Origin: Dromiciops gliroides
Taxonomy: Eukaryota > Chordata > Mammalia > Microbiotheria > Microbiotheriidae
DNA length: 64,000 bases
NCBI RefSeq assembly: GCF_019393635.1
Contig: NC_057862.1
Coordinates: forward strand, 264,506,441 to 264,570,440
Direction of reading: 5' to 3'
This document shows positions 11,656 to 20,165 of this stretch, in pieces (within the stretch, counting starts at the first letter, position 1; each line of letters begins with the position of its first letter). The position numbers and the translations under genes were made by a program. The notes below the pieces were generated by a model. The model was not told the origin of the DNA, did not search any database, and saw only the letters and a list, made by a program, of their open reading frames with translations.

Positions 11656-11958
11656 TCAGGCAGGAAAGGTCTGTCTTACCTGGGTGGGAGGGAAGTGAGG
11701 TCTAAGGGCAGCAGCAGCAGCAGTTCCTGGGCTCACATCAGGTAGTCTGAAGTAGGGCTCCCAGCCAGGGGCAAATCGACAGGCAGGCTCCACCCTCCTG
11801 CAAATCAGCAGTTCCCTAGGCAAGTAAGCAGTTTGGGCAGCATAGTAGAGACTCTCACCAGGCACCCTACAGCTGGCACAGACCACCATGGAAGCCTTGA
11901 CCCCACTGCTGACCAGTAGTAAAGCCCCATTCAAGGCTGGACAACAGCAAGTTCCCAC
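11656..11958 (-). other. Antisense ORF in L1 5' UTR (ORF0-like), copy 1
   Basis: A 100-aa open frame antisense to the L1. It aligns without gaps over about 70 residues with the antisense frame at 26994-27230 in another L1 copy: shared words include SSGVKA, VPG, YAAQT, LPRELL, CR.VE, APG.E and an alanine run. Primate L1 has an antisense 5' UTR ORF (ORF0) of similar size; this one has no sequence likeness I can point to. Expression is unknown. Confidence 0.45.
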
Positions 11959-12256
11959 CCCTGGGACCTCCCAGAAGAGAGACTCTTTCCAGGGTAAGCA
12001 GGGGGCTCCAACCCCCAGCAGATCTGCAACAAAATTTCCCTTCCAGGTACTGCTAGCAGAGGGACTCAGCTACCATAGCAATCTAGCAGCAAGACCCTTA
12101 TACTTGGAGAGATTGACAACAAAATTACTTCTCCAGGGCCTGCTAACAGAGCAATGCAGCAGCAGGGCACCACCTCCGGGACAAATCAACAACAAGATCA
12201 CTCCTCCAGAGCCAACCACCAGAGAGTATTTGTTAACTTTTGTGAAAGAGCACTAA
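11888..12256 (+). other. Sense-strand upstream ORF in L1 5' UTR, copy 1
   Basis: A 122-aa frame, Gln/Thr/Pro-rich, aligned with the 91-aa frame at 27193-27468 (LTPLL..SS and QQQVP.P.TSQ). It is built of degenerate repeats of an NNKITPPGPAN-type unit that reflect short DNA repeats in the 5' UTR. It may be a leader peptide, or only repeat-driven openness. Confidence 0.3.
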
Positions 12257-12655
12257 GACACCACCACTGGAGAAGGCTAGTCCCCACACAGGGGAAACCA
12301 AAAGAGAAGACTAACCCCCCAATACCAGTCAGAAGGGAAAGCAAGCAGCTAAGCCCTGAAGCCTAGTGAAAGCCACTCAGAACCTCAGCACAAAAACTTG
12401 GAATAGTGCAAGAATAGAGCCCAAGTCTCTCATAAAAACACCAAGCCCCAAAAAGGCACAAAAATGAGCAAGACCCCCCCCAAAAAGAAAACAACACTTG
12501 ACTATTGACAGTTACCATGGTGATAGGGTAAATCAAGACATAGAGGACCATAGACAAAATGGCTACAGGTTAAGCTTCAAAGAAAAATATAAATTGGTCT
12601 CAGGGCCAAAAAGAATTCCTGGAAGAGTAAAAAGGATTTGAAAAAGCAAATTAGA

Positions 12656-12804
12656 GGGGCACCTAGGTGACACAGTCGATAAAGCACTGGCCTTGGATTC
12701 AGGAGGACCTGAGTTCAAATCCAGCCTCAGACACTTGATACTTAACCAGCTGTGTGACCCTGGGCAAGTCACTTAACCCTCATTGCCCTGCAAAAAAAAA
12801 AAAA
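12656..12804 (+). mobile_element. tRNA-type SINE, first of trio
   Basis: ggggcacctaggtgacacag ... aagtcacttaaccctcattg plus poly(A). Target duplication gcaaattagagg on both sides. Carries the variant cttaaccagctgtgtgaccc shared with the middle SINE. Confidence 0.95.
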
Positions 12805-13260
12805 GCAAATTAGAGGAGTAGAAGAAAAATTGGGGAAAGAAATAAAAGTAATGCAAGACAACAATGAAGAAGAAATATAAACATTTACTGGGGAAAATAA
12901 CTCCCTGAAAATGAGATTTAGCTAAATGGAAAAGGAAATACAAAAGGTCAGTGAAGAAAATAATTATTTAAAAATTAGAATTGACCAAATGGAAACTAAC
13001 AACTTTATGAGACAACAAGATACAATACAACAAAACCAAAAAAGTAAAAAAAACATAGAAGAAAATGTGAAATTTCTCATTGGAGAAACAACTGACCTAG
13101 AAAATAGATCCAGGAGAGATAATATAAGAATTATTGGACTACCTGAAAGTCATGACCCATAAAAAACCTGGACAATATCTTTCTAGAAATTATCAAAGAA
13201 AACTGACTTGAAATATTAGAACCAGAGGGCAAAATAGAAATTGAAAGAATCTACCAATTG

Positions 13261-13409
13261 GGGCAGCTAAGTGGTGCAGTGGATAGAGCACTGGCCCTGG
13301 ATTCAGGAGGACCTGAGTTCAAATCCAGCCTCAGACACTTGACACTTAACCAGCTGTGTGACCCTGGGCAAGTCACTTAACCCTCATTGCCCTGCAAAAA
13401 AAAAAAAAA
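13261..13409 (+). mobile_element. Chimeric tRNA-type SINE at duplication junction
   Basis: The 5' part (gtggatagagcactggccc) follows the SINE at 13865; the 3' part (cttaaccagctg, ccctcattgccctgc) follows the one at 12656. No matching target duplication flanks it, as expected for a recombination product. Confidence 0.85.
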
Positions 13410-13864
13410 GCAAATTAGAGGAGTAGAAGAAAAATTGGAGAAAGAAATAAAAGTAATGCAAGACAACAATGAAGAAGAAATATAAACATTTACTGGGGAA
13501 AATAACTCCCTGAAAATGAGATTTAGCTAAATGGAAAAGGAAATACAAAAGGTCAGTGAAGAAAATAATTATTTAAAAATTAGAATTGACCAAATGTAAA
13601 CTAACAACTTTATGAGACAACAAGATACAATACAACAAAACCAAAAAAGTAAAAAAAACATAGAAGAAAATGTGAAATTTCTTATTGGAGAAACAACTGA
13701 CCTAGAAAATAGATCCAGGAGAGATAATATAAGAATTATTGGACTACCTGAAAGTCATGACCCATAAAAAACCTGGACAATATCTTTCTAGAAATTATCA
13801 AAGAAAACTGACTTGAAATATTAGAACCAGAGGGCAAAATAGAAATTGAAAGAATCTACCAATT

Positions 13865-14053
13865 GGGGTAGCTAGGTGGCACAGTGGATAGAGCACTGGC
13901 CCTGGAGTTACAAGGACCTGAGTTCAAATCTGGCCTCAGACACTTAACACTTACTAGCTGTGTGACTCTGGACAAGTTACTTAATCCCAATTGCCTCACC
14001 AAAAAAAACAACAAAAAAAGAAAGAATAGGAAAGGAAAGGAAAGGAAAAACAA
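13865..14053 (+). mobile_element. tRNA-type SINE with (AAAGG)n tail, third of trio
   Basis: ggggtagctaggtggcacag ... aatcccaattgcctcacc, then an A-rich tail that has become an AAAGG repeat. Flanked by aatctaccaat on both sides. Confidence 0.95.
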
Positions 14054-14273
14054 AATCTACCAATCACCACCTGAAAGAGATTCCAAATTGAAAACTCCTA
14101 GAACATCATAGCCAAATTTTACAGATTAAGGAGAAAGTATTTTAAGCAGCCAAAAATAAATAATTCAAATATTGTGGAGCTATAGTCAGAATGATATAGG
14201 ATTTAGCAGCTTTCACATTAAAGAATCACCTGCCCAGTAAAATTGAATATACCCTTTCAGGGATTAAAAAAAA

Positions 14274-14434
14274 TGGGGGCAGCTAGGTGGTGCAGTGGAT
14301 AGAGCACTGGCCCTGGATTCAGGAGTACCTGAGTTCAAATCTGACTTCAGACACTTAACACTTACTAGCTGTGTGACCCTGGGCAAGTCACTTAAGCCCA
14401 ATTGCCTCACTAAAAAAAATAATAAATAAATAAA
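14274..14434 (+). mobile_element. tRNA-type SINE
   Basis: gggggcagctaggtggtgca ... cccaattgcctcactaaaa, tail with AATAAATAAATAA. Inserted into the C-terminal part of L1 ORF1. Confidence 0.95.
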
Positions 14435-14685
14435 AGGATATTTAATGAAATAGTGAATTGTCAATCATTTCTGATTAAGAGGCCAGAGTTGAATAAAAAT
14501 TTGACCTTCAGACAAGACTGAAGAGAAACATAAAAATGTAAAAAAGAAACAAGAAAGAAAAACTATAAGATAGGATAAAATAATATTTCTAAGTCAACTT
14601 TATTATGAGAGCAATTAGAAGGAGTATATGCAGACAGAGGATGTGGTCATAAGGTTACATTAAAGGGATGATAATATTTGTAAGT

Positions 14686-14924
14686 ATTTTTTTCTTAGGC
14701 AGTAAGCATTTATTTTTATTATATATTAAATATCAGAATAGTATTGACCGCATGGCATTTAACGCAAACAGGAGGAAAGCCAAAAAGCCCCAATGGCAGA
14801 TTGTCTCTAAGAGAGCACGTGGCCTCAAGCAGAGTTCAGAAACCCTGCATTACCTACTCTGGCCTAGGAGGAGAATGAGCACCAAAACACAGCAGGTCTG
14901 GGTCCAGATCATGAGCCTCAGATC
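14686..14924 (-). mobile_element. Retroposed transcript piece, inverted, with target duplication
   Basis: About 239 bp between two copies of ATATTTGTAAGT (14674-14685 and 14925-14936) that interrupt the L1 spacer; the uninterrupted spacer is seen at 5900. The low-coordinate end starts with a T run, so on the minus strand it ends in AATAAA-type signals and poly(A). It has the structure of a 5'-truncated processed copy of an RNA. Source gene not recognised; no convincing coding frame. Confidence 0.7.
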
Positions 14925-15177
14925 ATATTTGTAAGTCTTAATAACTTTATTATAAGAATTTTGAGTATGTGCAAACAGAGGGTGACACTGATGGGAAGAC
15001 ACCTCAAAAACAAAATAAATGGGTAAGAAAGAGATTTCATGGAAGGGGGGGGGAATTGAATGGGGAAAATTTTCCCACAAAAAAGAGGCATGAAAAGAAC
15101 TATCATAACAAAGGACAAGATGGGGAGAGGGGCTGGCAGGAAAAGATTAAACCTTACTCTCATAAAAGTTTTCTCAA

Positions 15178-15364
15178 GGGAGGGGACTCATCACAGTGGG
15201 AGACAGTTGCTCTTCCTCACACTAAACAGAGAAAGACATGCAAATTGGGCTCCTCCCTCTAGGGATAAAAACCAGCACAAAACCAGTGTCTGCAGCTCTG
15301 GGAGAGGAGCTTTTCTTTTGTGCGGCCTTTCTCCCCCAAGGACTGATACTGTAGAGCTTGAACA
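15178..15364 (+). promoter_or_regulatory. IGHV promoter with octamer, first V gene
   Basis: Perfect octamer ATGCAAAT at 15238-15245, 127 bp before the start codon, then a TATA-like GATAAAA at 15264-15270. The octamer is the Oct-factor site that gives B-cell expression of VH genes. The sequence just upstream (ttcctcacactaaacagaga) recurs inverted at 54.5 kb. L1 sequence begins about 60 bp upstream of the octamer. Confidence 0.9.
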
Positions 15365-15800
15365 ATGGGTTTTGGATTGAATGGAATTTTCATTCTGACT
15401 CTTTTACAAGGTAGTGTTGTCTTTTGTTTGCTTTTTGACTAACGAAATTACTCTTTGAAATGATATATTTGTGATTTAATGACTCTTTGTTTGCAGGTGT
15501 CCATTGTGATGTTCAACTGGTAGAGTCTGGGGGTGATGTGGGACAGCCTGGAGGATCTCTTAGACTTTCCTGCAAAGCTTCTGGATTCACTTTCAGCAGC
15601 TATAGCATGAACTGGGTCCGCCAGGCTCCAGGGAAGGGACTGGAGTGGGTCTCATACATTAATAGTGATGGAGGTACAAGCTATGCAGACTCTGTGAAAG
15701 GTCGATTCACCATCTCCAGGGACAACAGCAACAGCATGCTGCACCTGCAAATGAATTCTCTTAAAGCTGAGGACACAGCCATGTATTACTGTGCAAGAGA
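15365..15800 (+). CDS. IGHV: Immunoglobulin heavy variable gene segment, clan III (first)
   Basis: Encodes an antibody heavy-chain variable domain segment that joins to D and J before expression. Leader exon 15365-15410 ([15 protein letters not shown], hydrophobic), donor gtagtg at 15411, 86-bp intron, acceptor ttgcag, V exon 15497-15800. The leader ends GVHC; the mature domain begins DVQLVESGG. Cys22 (LSCKAS), Trp36 ([16 protein letters not shown]) and the FR3 cysteine (YYCAR) are all present, with CDR1 GFTFSSYS and a 7-residue CDR2 INSDGGT. The frame is open through the splice to the recombination signal, so it looks functional. The V exon ends CAR plus two bases, as usual. Clan III resembles human IGHV3 and is the main VH type in marsupials. 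The number within the locus cannot be told. Confidence 0.95.
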
Positions 15801-15838
15801 CACAGTGAGAGAAAGGAGCATGGAACCAGACATAAATC
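15801..15838 (+). promoter_or_regulatory. V recombination signal sequence (RSS), first V gene
   Basis: Consensus heptamer CACAGTG at 15801-15807. The best nonamer is ACATAAATC at 15830-15838 (7 of 9 to ACAAAAACC), giving a 22-bp spacer; with 23 bp it would be CATAAATCT, a poorer match. This is the 23-type RSS of VH genes, cut by RAG1/2. Confidence 0.85.
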
Positions 15839-16014
15839 TCCTCATTCAGAGAGGTCATGTAGATAATGATGTAGAGAAGGAACTCAAGAACACGGGGAAC
15901 AAAGAGACCCCTTATAATAACAGGTGAAGAATGAGGCTAAAAAATCCTTCAAGGTCTGTTGTTTCTTACCAATTCTCAGTGAATTCTCAAATCCCTTCCA
16001 TCTATCTATCCATC

Positions 16015-16583
16015 TGTCATGGGGTGCAGAGCACCCCAGAAGTTCTCTGGGGCACATCTAGGAACCTTCTCCTTGAGAAACTAAACCAGAGGACAGATAA
16101 CGCCTAGAGAGATAAGCTGAACCAAATCAATGAGCTAGCTTCAGATTCCTACCCTTCATTCTGGTCTCCCTTACCCTGGGGAGATAAATTTGGGTGTGGC
16201 TGCAGCCTTTGTGTTCTGAAGAGGGATCCATAGCCACCCCTCACCCTATTCCTTTAGTCACTACCAGTGGGGGATGGTCCACCCTCACTAAAGGAACTTT
16301 TCACAGGCAGATGGTCCACCCCCATCAGTCCTCTATAAAAGTACCTTCCAGTCTCCTGTTCGAGGAGATTTGGTACCTCTGAACCATGTGCTTTGTGCCA
16401 ATCTCCCCATGAAGTCCAAGGATTTCTTTCATGGTTTCCCTCCCCCCACCCTTCCCTTCCCTTGCTCCTAAATAAACTATCACCTTATTCTATTTTGTGT
16501 GCAAGAGGGTGTAATTCTTTAAAGAGGAATTCCTAAGAACCCCATCCCCTACCCCAAACCCATACCCCATTTCCCCCATTACA
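16015..16583 (+). mobile_element. Solo LTR of an endogenous retrovirus (fossil)
   Basis: Begins TGTCATGGGG and ends CCATTACA (TG...CA). A TATAAAA box lies at 16334-16340 and an AATAAA signal at 16471-16476, in the + direction and at a normal U3-R distance. Flanks TATCCATC and TAGCCATC may be a decayed target duplication. No internal retroviral sequence adjoins in the same orientation, so it reads as a solo LTR. It sits about 180 bp after the V gene's RSS. Confidence 0.7.
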
Positions 16584-16700
16584 TAGCCATCCATCCAACA
16601 TCCATCCATCCATCCACCCACCTGTTTGTATGCATGCATGCATGTAAGTATGTGCATATACATGTGTGTATGGTGTATGTGTGTATGTGTATTGTGTATA
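16584..16700. repeat. (CATC)n, (TGCA)n and (TG)n microsatellites
   Basis: Runs of ccatccatccatc, then gcatgcatgcatg, then GTGTGTATG-type repeats. Confidence 0.85.
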
Positions 16701-16779
16701 TCTGTGATGGAAAAAGCAGAGTAATGTAACCCATTCCATGTAACCCAGGACTCCTTGGGGGAGTTGTCTACTACTGCTG

Positions 16780-17650
16780 TCATTTACTTCTTTTTGAGGG
16801 GATCAGACTGAGCTTGAGATCACCAGTAGAGGTTTGGGCTGTCTACTTATGGGTTATTGCCTTTTTTAGAGGTGACAGATGTATCAAGCTGTCAACTCCC
16901 TTCAGCTTTGTTGTGGAGGGGTGGAATAAAAGGAAGAGTCTTTTCCACCTGAGTTGCAGGAAATCCTTGTGCAGATTCTTTTCTAATACACCCAATTGTT
17001 AAGGTAAGAGTAGTAAGTTAGAGATGGTCCAGGACTGGGTCCTTAGAAAACGACTGAGAAGAAAGATGGTTAAGGTCTTGAAGGCTGTGAGTGAGTGGCC
17101 TATAGTAGGACAGAAGGGAAACCTTGGTGGTGAGGGAGATGCCATGGTGGGGCATGGGAAACCCAATGACAATCTCAAAGAGTGAAAGGGAAAACTGCCC
17201 AAAAGAGGTTACCTGGTGATTCAGAAAAACTAGGGGCAGTGCTCCAGACCAAGGAAAACTCAAATCATCTAAAGATTTGCAAGCTGAACTTTCACTGAGA
17301 TGCTGTACCAGAACCAAGGATTGAGATGATAAGCTCAGTCTGTGTGGATGCTGAAGAACTGTCCAAGCAGCCAATTGATGGGAGACAAATGAACCCATGA
17401 AATGTGTTCCTCTGTCACTATGGATTTCTATGGGGATCCCCCAGGTGGGAAAATCCTTTCTAATAAATGCTTGGCTACAATTCTTTTAGTGGCTTTACTG
17501 AAAAGAAAATCCTCTGCTAACTAGGAAAACCTATAGACTATGACTAATATAACCTTATGTCCAGACAAGGGTGGGAGTTGAATAAAATCAATATGACAGA
17601 CTTGAAAGTTTGGGTGGTTATGGAGAGAATTTCCCAGAGGGAGATTGCAG
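16780..17650 (-). mobile_element. Endogenous retrovirus pol fragment, integrase end (fossil)
   Basis: On the minus strand, about 17400-17460 reads PIEIHSDRGTHF, the second catalytic Asp region of a retroviral integrase core. The frame 17018-17398 continues with FVSHQLAAW and a later LSLFEIVIGFPMP, like the SPFEIVYGRP motif of gammaretrovirus-like integrase C-termini. Boundaries are approximate. It is a broken fossil, opposite in strand to the solo LTR next to it and so probably unrelated to it. Confidence 0.65.
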
Positions 17651-17654
17651 GGAC

Positions 17655-17834
17655 ATTTGACCATTTCTCAATTGGGGGATTATTTGTATTCATATAAATT
17701 TGATTCAGTTCTCTATATATTTGAGAAATGAGGCCTTTATCAGAAACATTGGCTATAAAAATTGTTTCTCAGCTTTCTGCTTTCCTTCTAATCTTGGTTA
17801 CATTGGTTTTCCCCTTCATAATACAACCTTTTAA
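17655..17834 (-). mobile_element. L1 ORF2 fragment, inverted
   Basis: tttgaccatttctcaattgg ... tttctcagctttctgctttc is the complement of the ORF2 C-terminal part seen near 32100-32230. It ends at the start of the duplicated block. Confidence 0.8.
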
Positions 17835-17897
17835 TTAGAGTTCAAGTGAAAAATTAATTGGAGCAAATTTAAAGAATAACCAAAATAATCAGATGAA

Positions 17898-17934
<37 letters not shown>

Positions 17935-18260
17935 GATTGCAAAGGTTTTCAGAGTTCTGCATTTTTTGGAATATTAAATTATTATGTTTTTACTTTTCAG
18001 TTATTTGAATTTTGTGTCTAATATTTGTTTGCATTTACATGTTAAAACAATTTTAGCATTCATTTAAAAATTTTGAGTTTCAAATTCCCTCCATCCTCCT
18101 ATCCCCTCAATAAGAAGGTAAGCAATGTAATATACATTATACATGTGCAGTCATGCAAAACATATTTCCTCATTAGTCATTTGAAAAAAGCACAGACCAA
18201 AAACAAACCCCAAAATAAACAAGAAAAATAAAGTTTTAAAAGCTATGTATTCTTTCTCTG
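17835..18260 (-). repeat. Second copy of the 11.13-11.52 kb block
   Basis: Matches 11160-11525 in order, with an added (TA)n at 17896-17933, and continues into the same inverted older L1 3' UTR at about 18060. This copy keeps a stretch of 3' UTR that is missing from the 11.4-kb copy. Confidence 0.6.
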
Positions 18261-19370
18261 GAGGTGGATAACATTTTTCATTATAAGTGCTTAGAAATTG
18301 TCTTAGATTATGTGATTGCTGAGAATAACTAAGCCTTTCACAGTTGATCATCACACAATATTGTTGCTGTGGACACTATTGTTTTGGTTCTGCCCATTTT
18401 ACTTTGTAATAGTTCATTTAAGTCTTCTATTCACAAATGCTATTAAATTGTGCATACTCTTCCACCAAGCAACACCACTACTAACTTTGTATTCTAAAAG
18501 GGTAAAAAAAAAGACCCTATCTCTACAGTGATATTTATATCAGCTTTTTTTGCGATGGCAAAGAATTGGAAATTGAGCTGATGCCTATTAACTGGAGAAT
18601 AAATGAACAAGTTGTGTTATATTATTATGATGGAATACTATTGTACTATGAGAAATGATGAGGAAGATACTCTCAGAAAAACCTGGAGCAAATTTCTCTC
18701 CACAGTGTTTAAATCATTTCAAAACTCTACCAAAAGTGCTTTAGGATCCTGATTTTCCCATGTCCCCTCCAACATTTGCAATTTTCTTTTTATGTAATAT
18801 TAGCCAATCTGACAACTGTGAGGTGGAACTTCGTAGTAGTTTTAATTTACATTTCTCTAATCATTAGTGATTTAGAGCACATTTTTCACATGACAATTGA
18901 CATATTTCATTTTATACTACCTGTAATATCTTTGACCATTTGCCAATTGGGGAATGACTTGTATTCTTATAAATTTGACTCAGTTCTCTATATATTTGAG
19001 AAATGAGACTATTAAAGAGAAACTAGCATACATTTTTTCATGGCTATTTTCCTTCAGCAATCATGATAAATTTCAGAATTACACATATTATCTTCCCATG
19101 TACAAAGGTAGACAATTTAACCTTAATGAATTTCTTAAAGATTGTCCTTCACATTTACCTCTTTATGCTTCTCTTGAACCTTGTGTTTGAAAGTCAACTT
19201 TTTTATTTAGCTCTTCTCTTTTAATCAGGGATGGTTGAAAGTCCTCTATTCTATTAAATATCAATTTCTCCCATGAAATAATTTGCTGGGTAGGTAGGTG
19301 ATTCTTTGTTCTAATGCTAGCTTCTTTGCCCTCTGGAATATCAGGTCCTTAGACCTTTGAACTTTTTTGT
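18060..19370 (-). mobile_element. Older inverted L1 with an internal segment flipped in place
   Basis: 3' UTR from 18060; ORF2 C-terminus inverted to about 18430; then 18431-18688 reads in the + direction (gcatac...gcgatggcaaagaattgg...agaaaaacctgg); then minus again from about 18689 (ctctccacagtg...) to 19015. 19016-19370 is the complement of ORF1 C-terminal and spacer sequence. The flipped piece is exactly the part missing from the minus-strand order. Confidence 0.8.
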
Positions 19371-19531
19371 TTTGTTTTTGTTTTTTTGGTTTTTTGGTGA
19401 GGCAATTGGGGTTAAGTGACTTTGCCCAGGGTCACACAGCTAGTAAGTGTTAAGTGTCTGAGGTCGGATTTGAACTCAGGTACTCCTGAATCCAGGGCCA
19501 GTGCTCCATCCACTGTGCCATCTAGCTGCCC
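19366..19531 (-). mobile_element. tRNA-type SINE, inverted
   Basis: T-rich start, gaggcaattggggttaagtg ... catctagctgccc. Target duplication gacctttgaa(c/g)tttt on both sides. Confidence 0.95.
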
Positions 19532-19624
19532 TGACCTTTGAAGTTTTAATGTAGAAACAGCAAAATCTTGTGTGATCCTGACTGAGGTTCCACAATATGA
19601 ATTTGAATAGTTTTTTTTTGAAAG

Positions 19625-20165
19625 ATGACTTAGAAGGTCAGATGGGGGCCGCTGCTGTGCCAAAGCAGGAGTGGAGCCCAACCCCACAGTCAGGCTGACA
19701 CAGATCCAGTTTTAGGCAGGCTAGGCCTGGGAAGGAGACCCCCAGAGCCTCTGAATCAGCTACAGCACTAGTGTTGTCTGGAACTAAGCTCATGGTCTGG
19801 TGAGAGGGCTGAGCACTTGGCATGGGGGAGGCTACAGGGCTCTCTGCTGGTGCTGAGGCAGAACTTTAGTTTTTCACCCCTGCTGGGAACCAGGAAGTTG
19901 GCTTGAGTAGCAGTGGCCCCGCGGGGGGGGGGGGGAGGGAGGGGCACAGGCTCCTCAGAGCTAACAACCACAGCACACAAAGTTTTGCTGTCTGGTTAAT
20001 TAGCAAGTTGGCCTGGGGTTATCTACAAACCAGGGAATAGACTAGGTAAGTGAAAAACCTGCACCTCCTTAAATCATACCATCTGGGACCCTCTGGTGCT
20101 TAGGAGAGTGCAGTCTGGAAACAGTGCCCCACTTTAAGGAGCTACAAGATCTTAGCTGATTTTCA
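19625..20165. other. GC-richer sequence, possibly another L1 family's 5' UTR
   Basis: A GC-rich island including a run of 13 G at about 19923-19935. Its composition and place suggest an L1-like 5' UTR, but I could not match it to the 5' UTRs at 11.5 or 27 kb. Overlapping short minus frames look like composition effects. Confidence 0.3.

Larger units (their letters stand above)
12656..13864 (+). repeat. Tandem duplication (about 605 bp) made by SINE-SINE recombination
   Basis: 12656-13260 and 13261-13864 each hold a SINE followed by the same piece of ORF1, with very few differences. The word gcaaattagagg flanks the first SINE as its target duplication but appears only 3' of the second; aatctaccaat flanks the third SINE (13865) and appears only 5' of the second. 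The middle SINE is therefore a recombinant of the first and third. Confidence 0.85.
12464..14560 (+). pseudogene. L1 ORF1 (RNA-binding chaperone), disrupted
   Basis: ORF1p is the trimeric RNA-binding protein of L1. The frame 12926-13162 has the coiled-coil stretch (EKEIQKVSEENNYLKIRI) followed by ENRSRRDNIRIIGLPE, the start of the RRM region. The gene is broken by SINEs at 12656, 13261, 13865 and 14274, by an in-frame stop after LPESHDP, and by a direct duplication of about 605 bp. It is non-coding today. Confidence 0.9.
11525..15176 (+). mobile_element. L1 with 5' UTR, ORF1 and spacer; no ORF2
   Basis: Starts with the L1 5' end word ccaagatggcagagtgagg (11546). The 5' UTR runs to about 12460 and is rich in short A/C/G repeats. 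ORF1 follows (12464 on), broken by SINEs and by a 605-bp tandem duplication, then the ORF1 C-terminus (14050-14560) and the inter-ORF spacer (14570-15176), which is split by a retroposed sequence. It ends where the V-gene promoter homology starts, so ORF2 and the 3' UTR are missing. Normal L1 insertion truncates the 5' end, so a later deletion is inferred. Confidence 0.9.

Noticed and set aside
15652-15858. 68-aa minus frame over the first V exon
   Set aside because: Shadow of the V coding frame.
16490-16783. 97-aa minus frame rich in His/Thr
   Set aside because: Translation of the (CATC)n/(TG)n microsatellites after the solo LTR.
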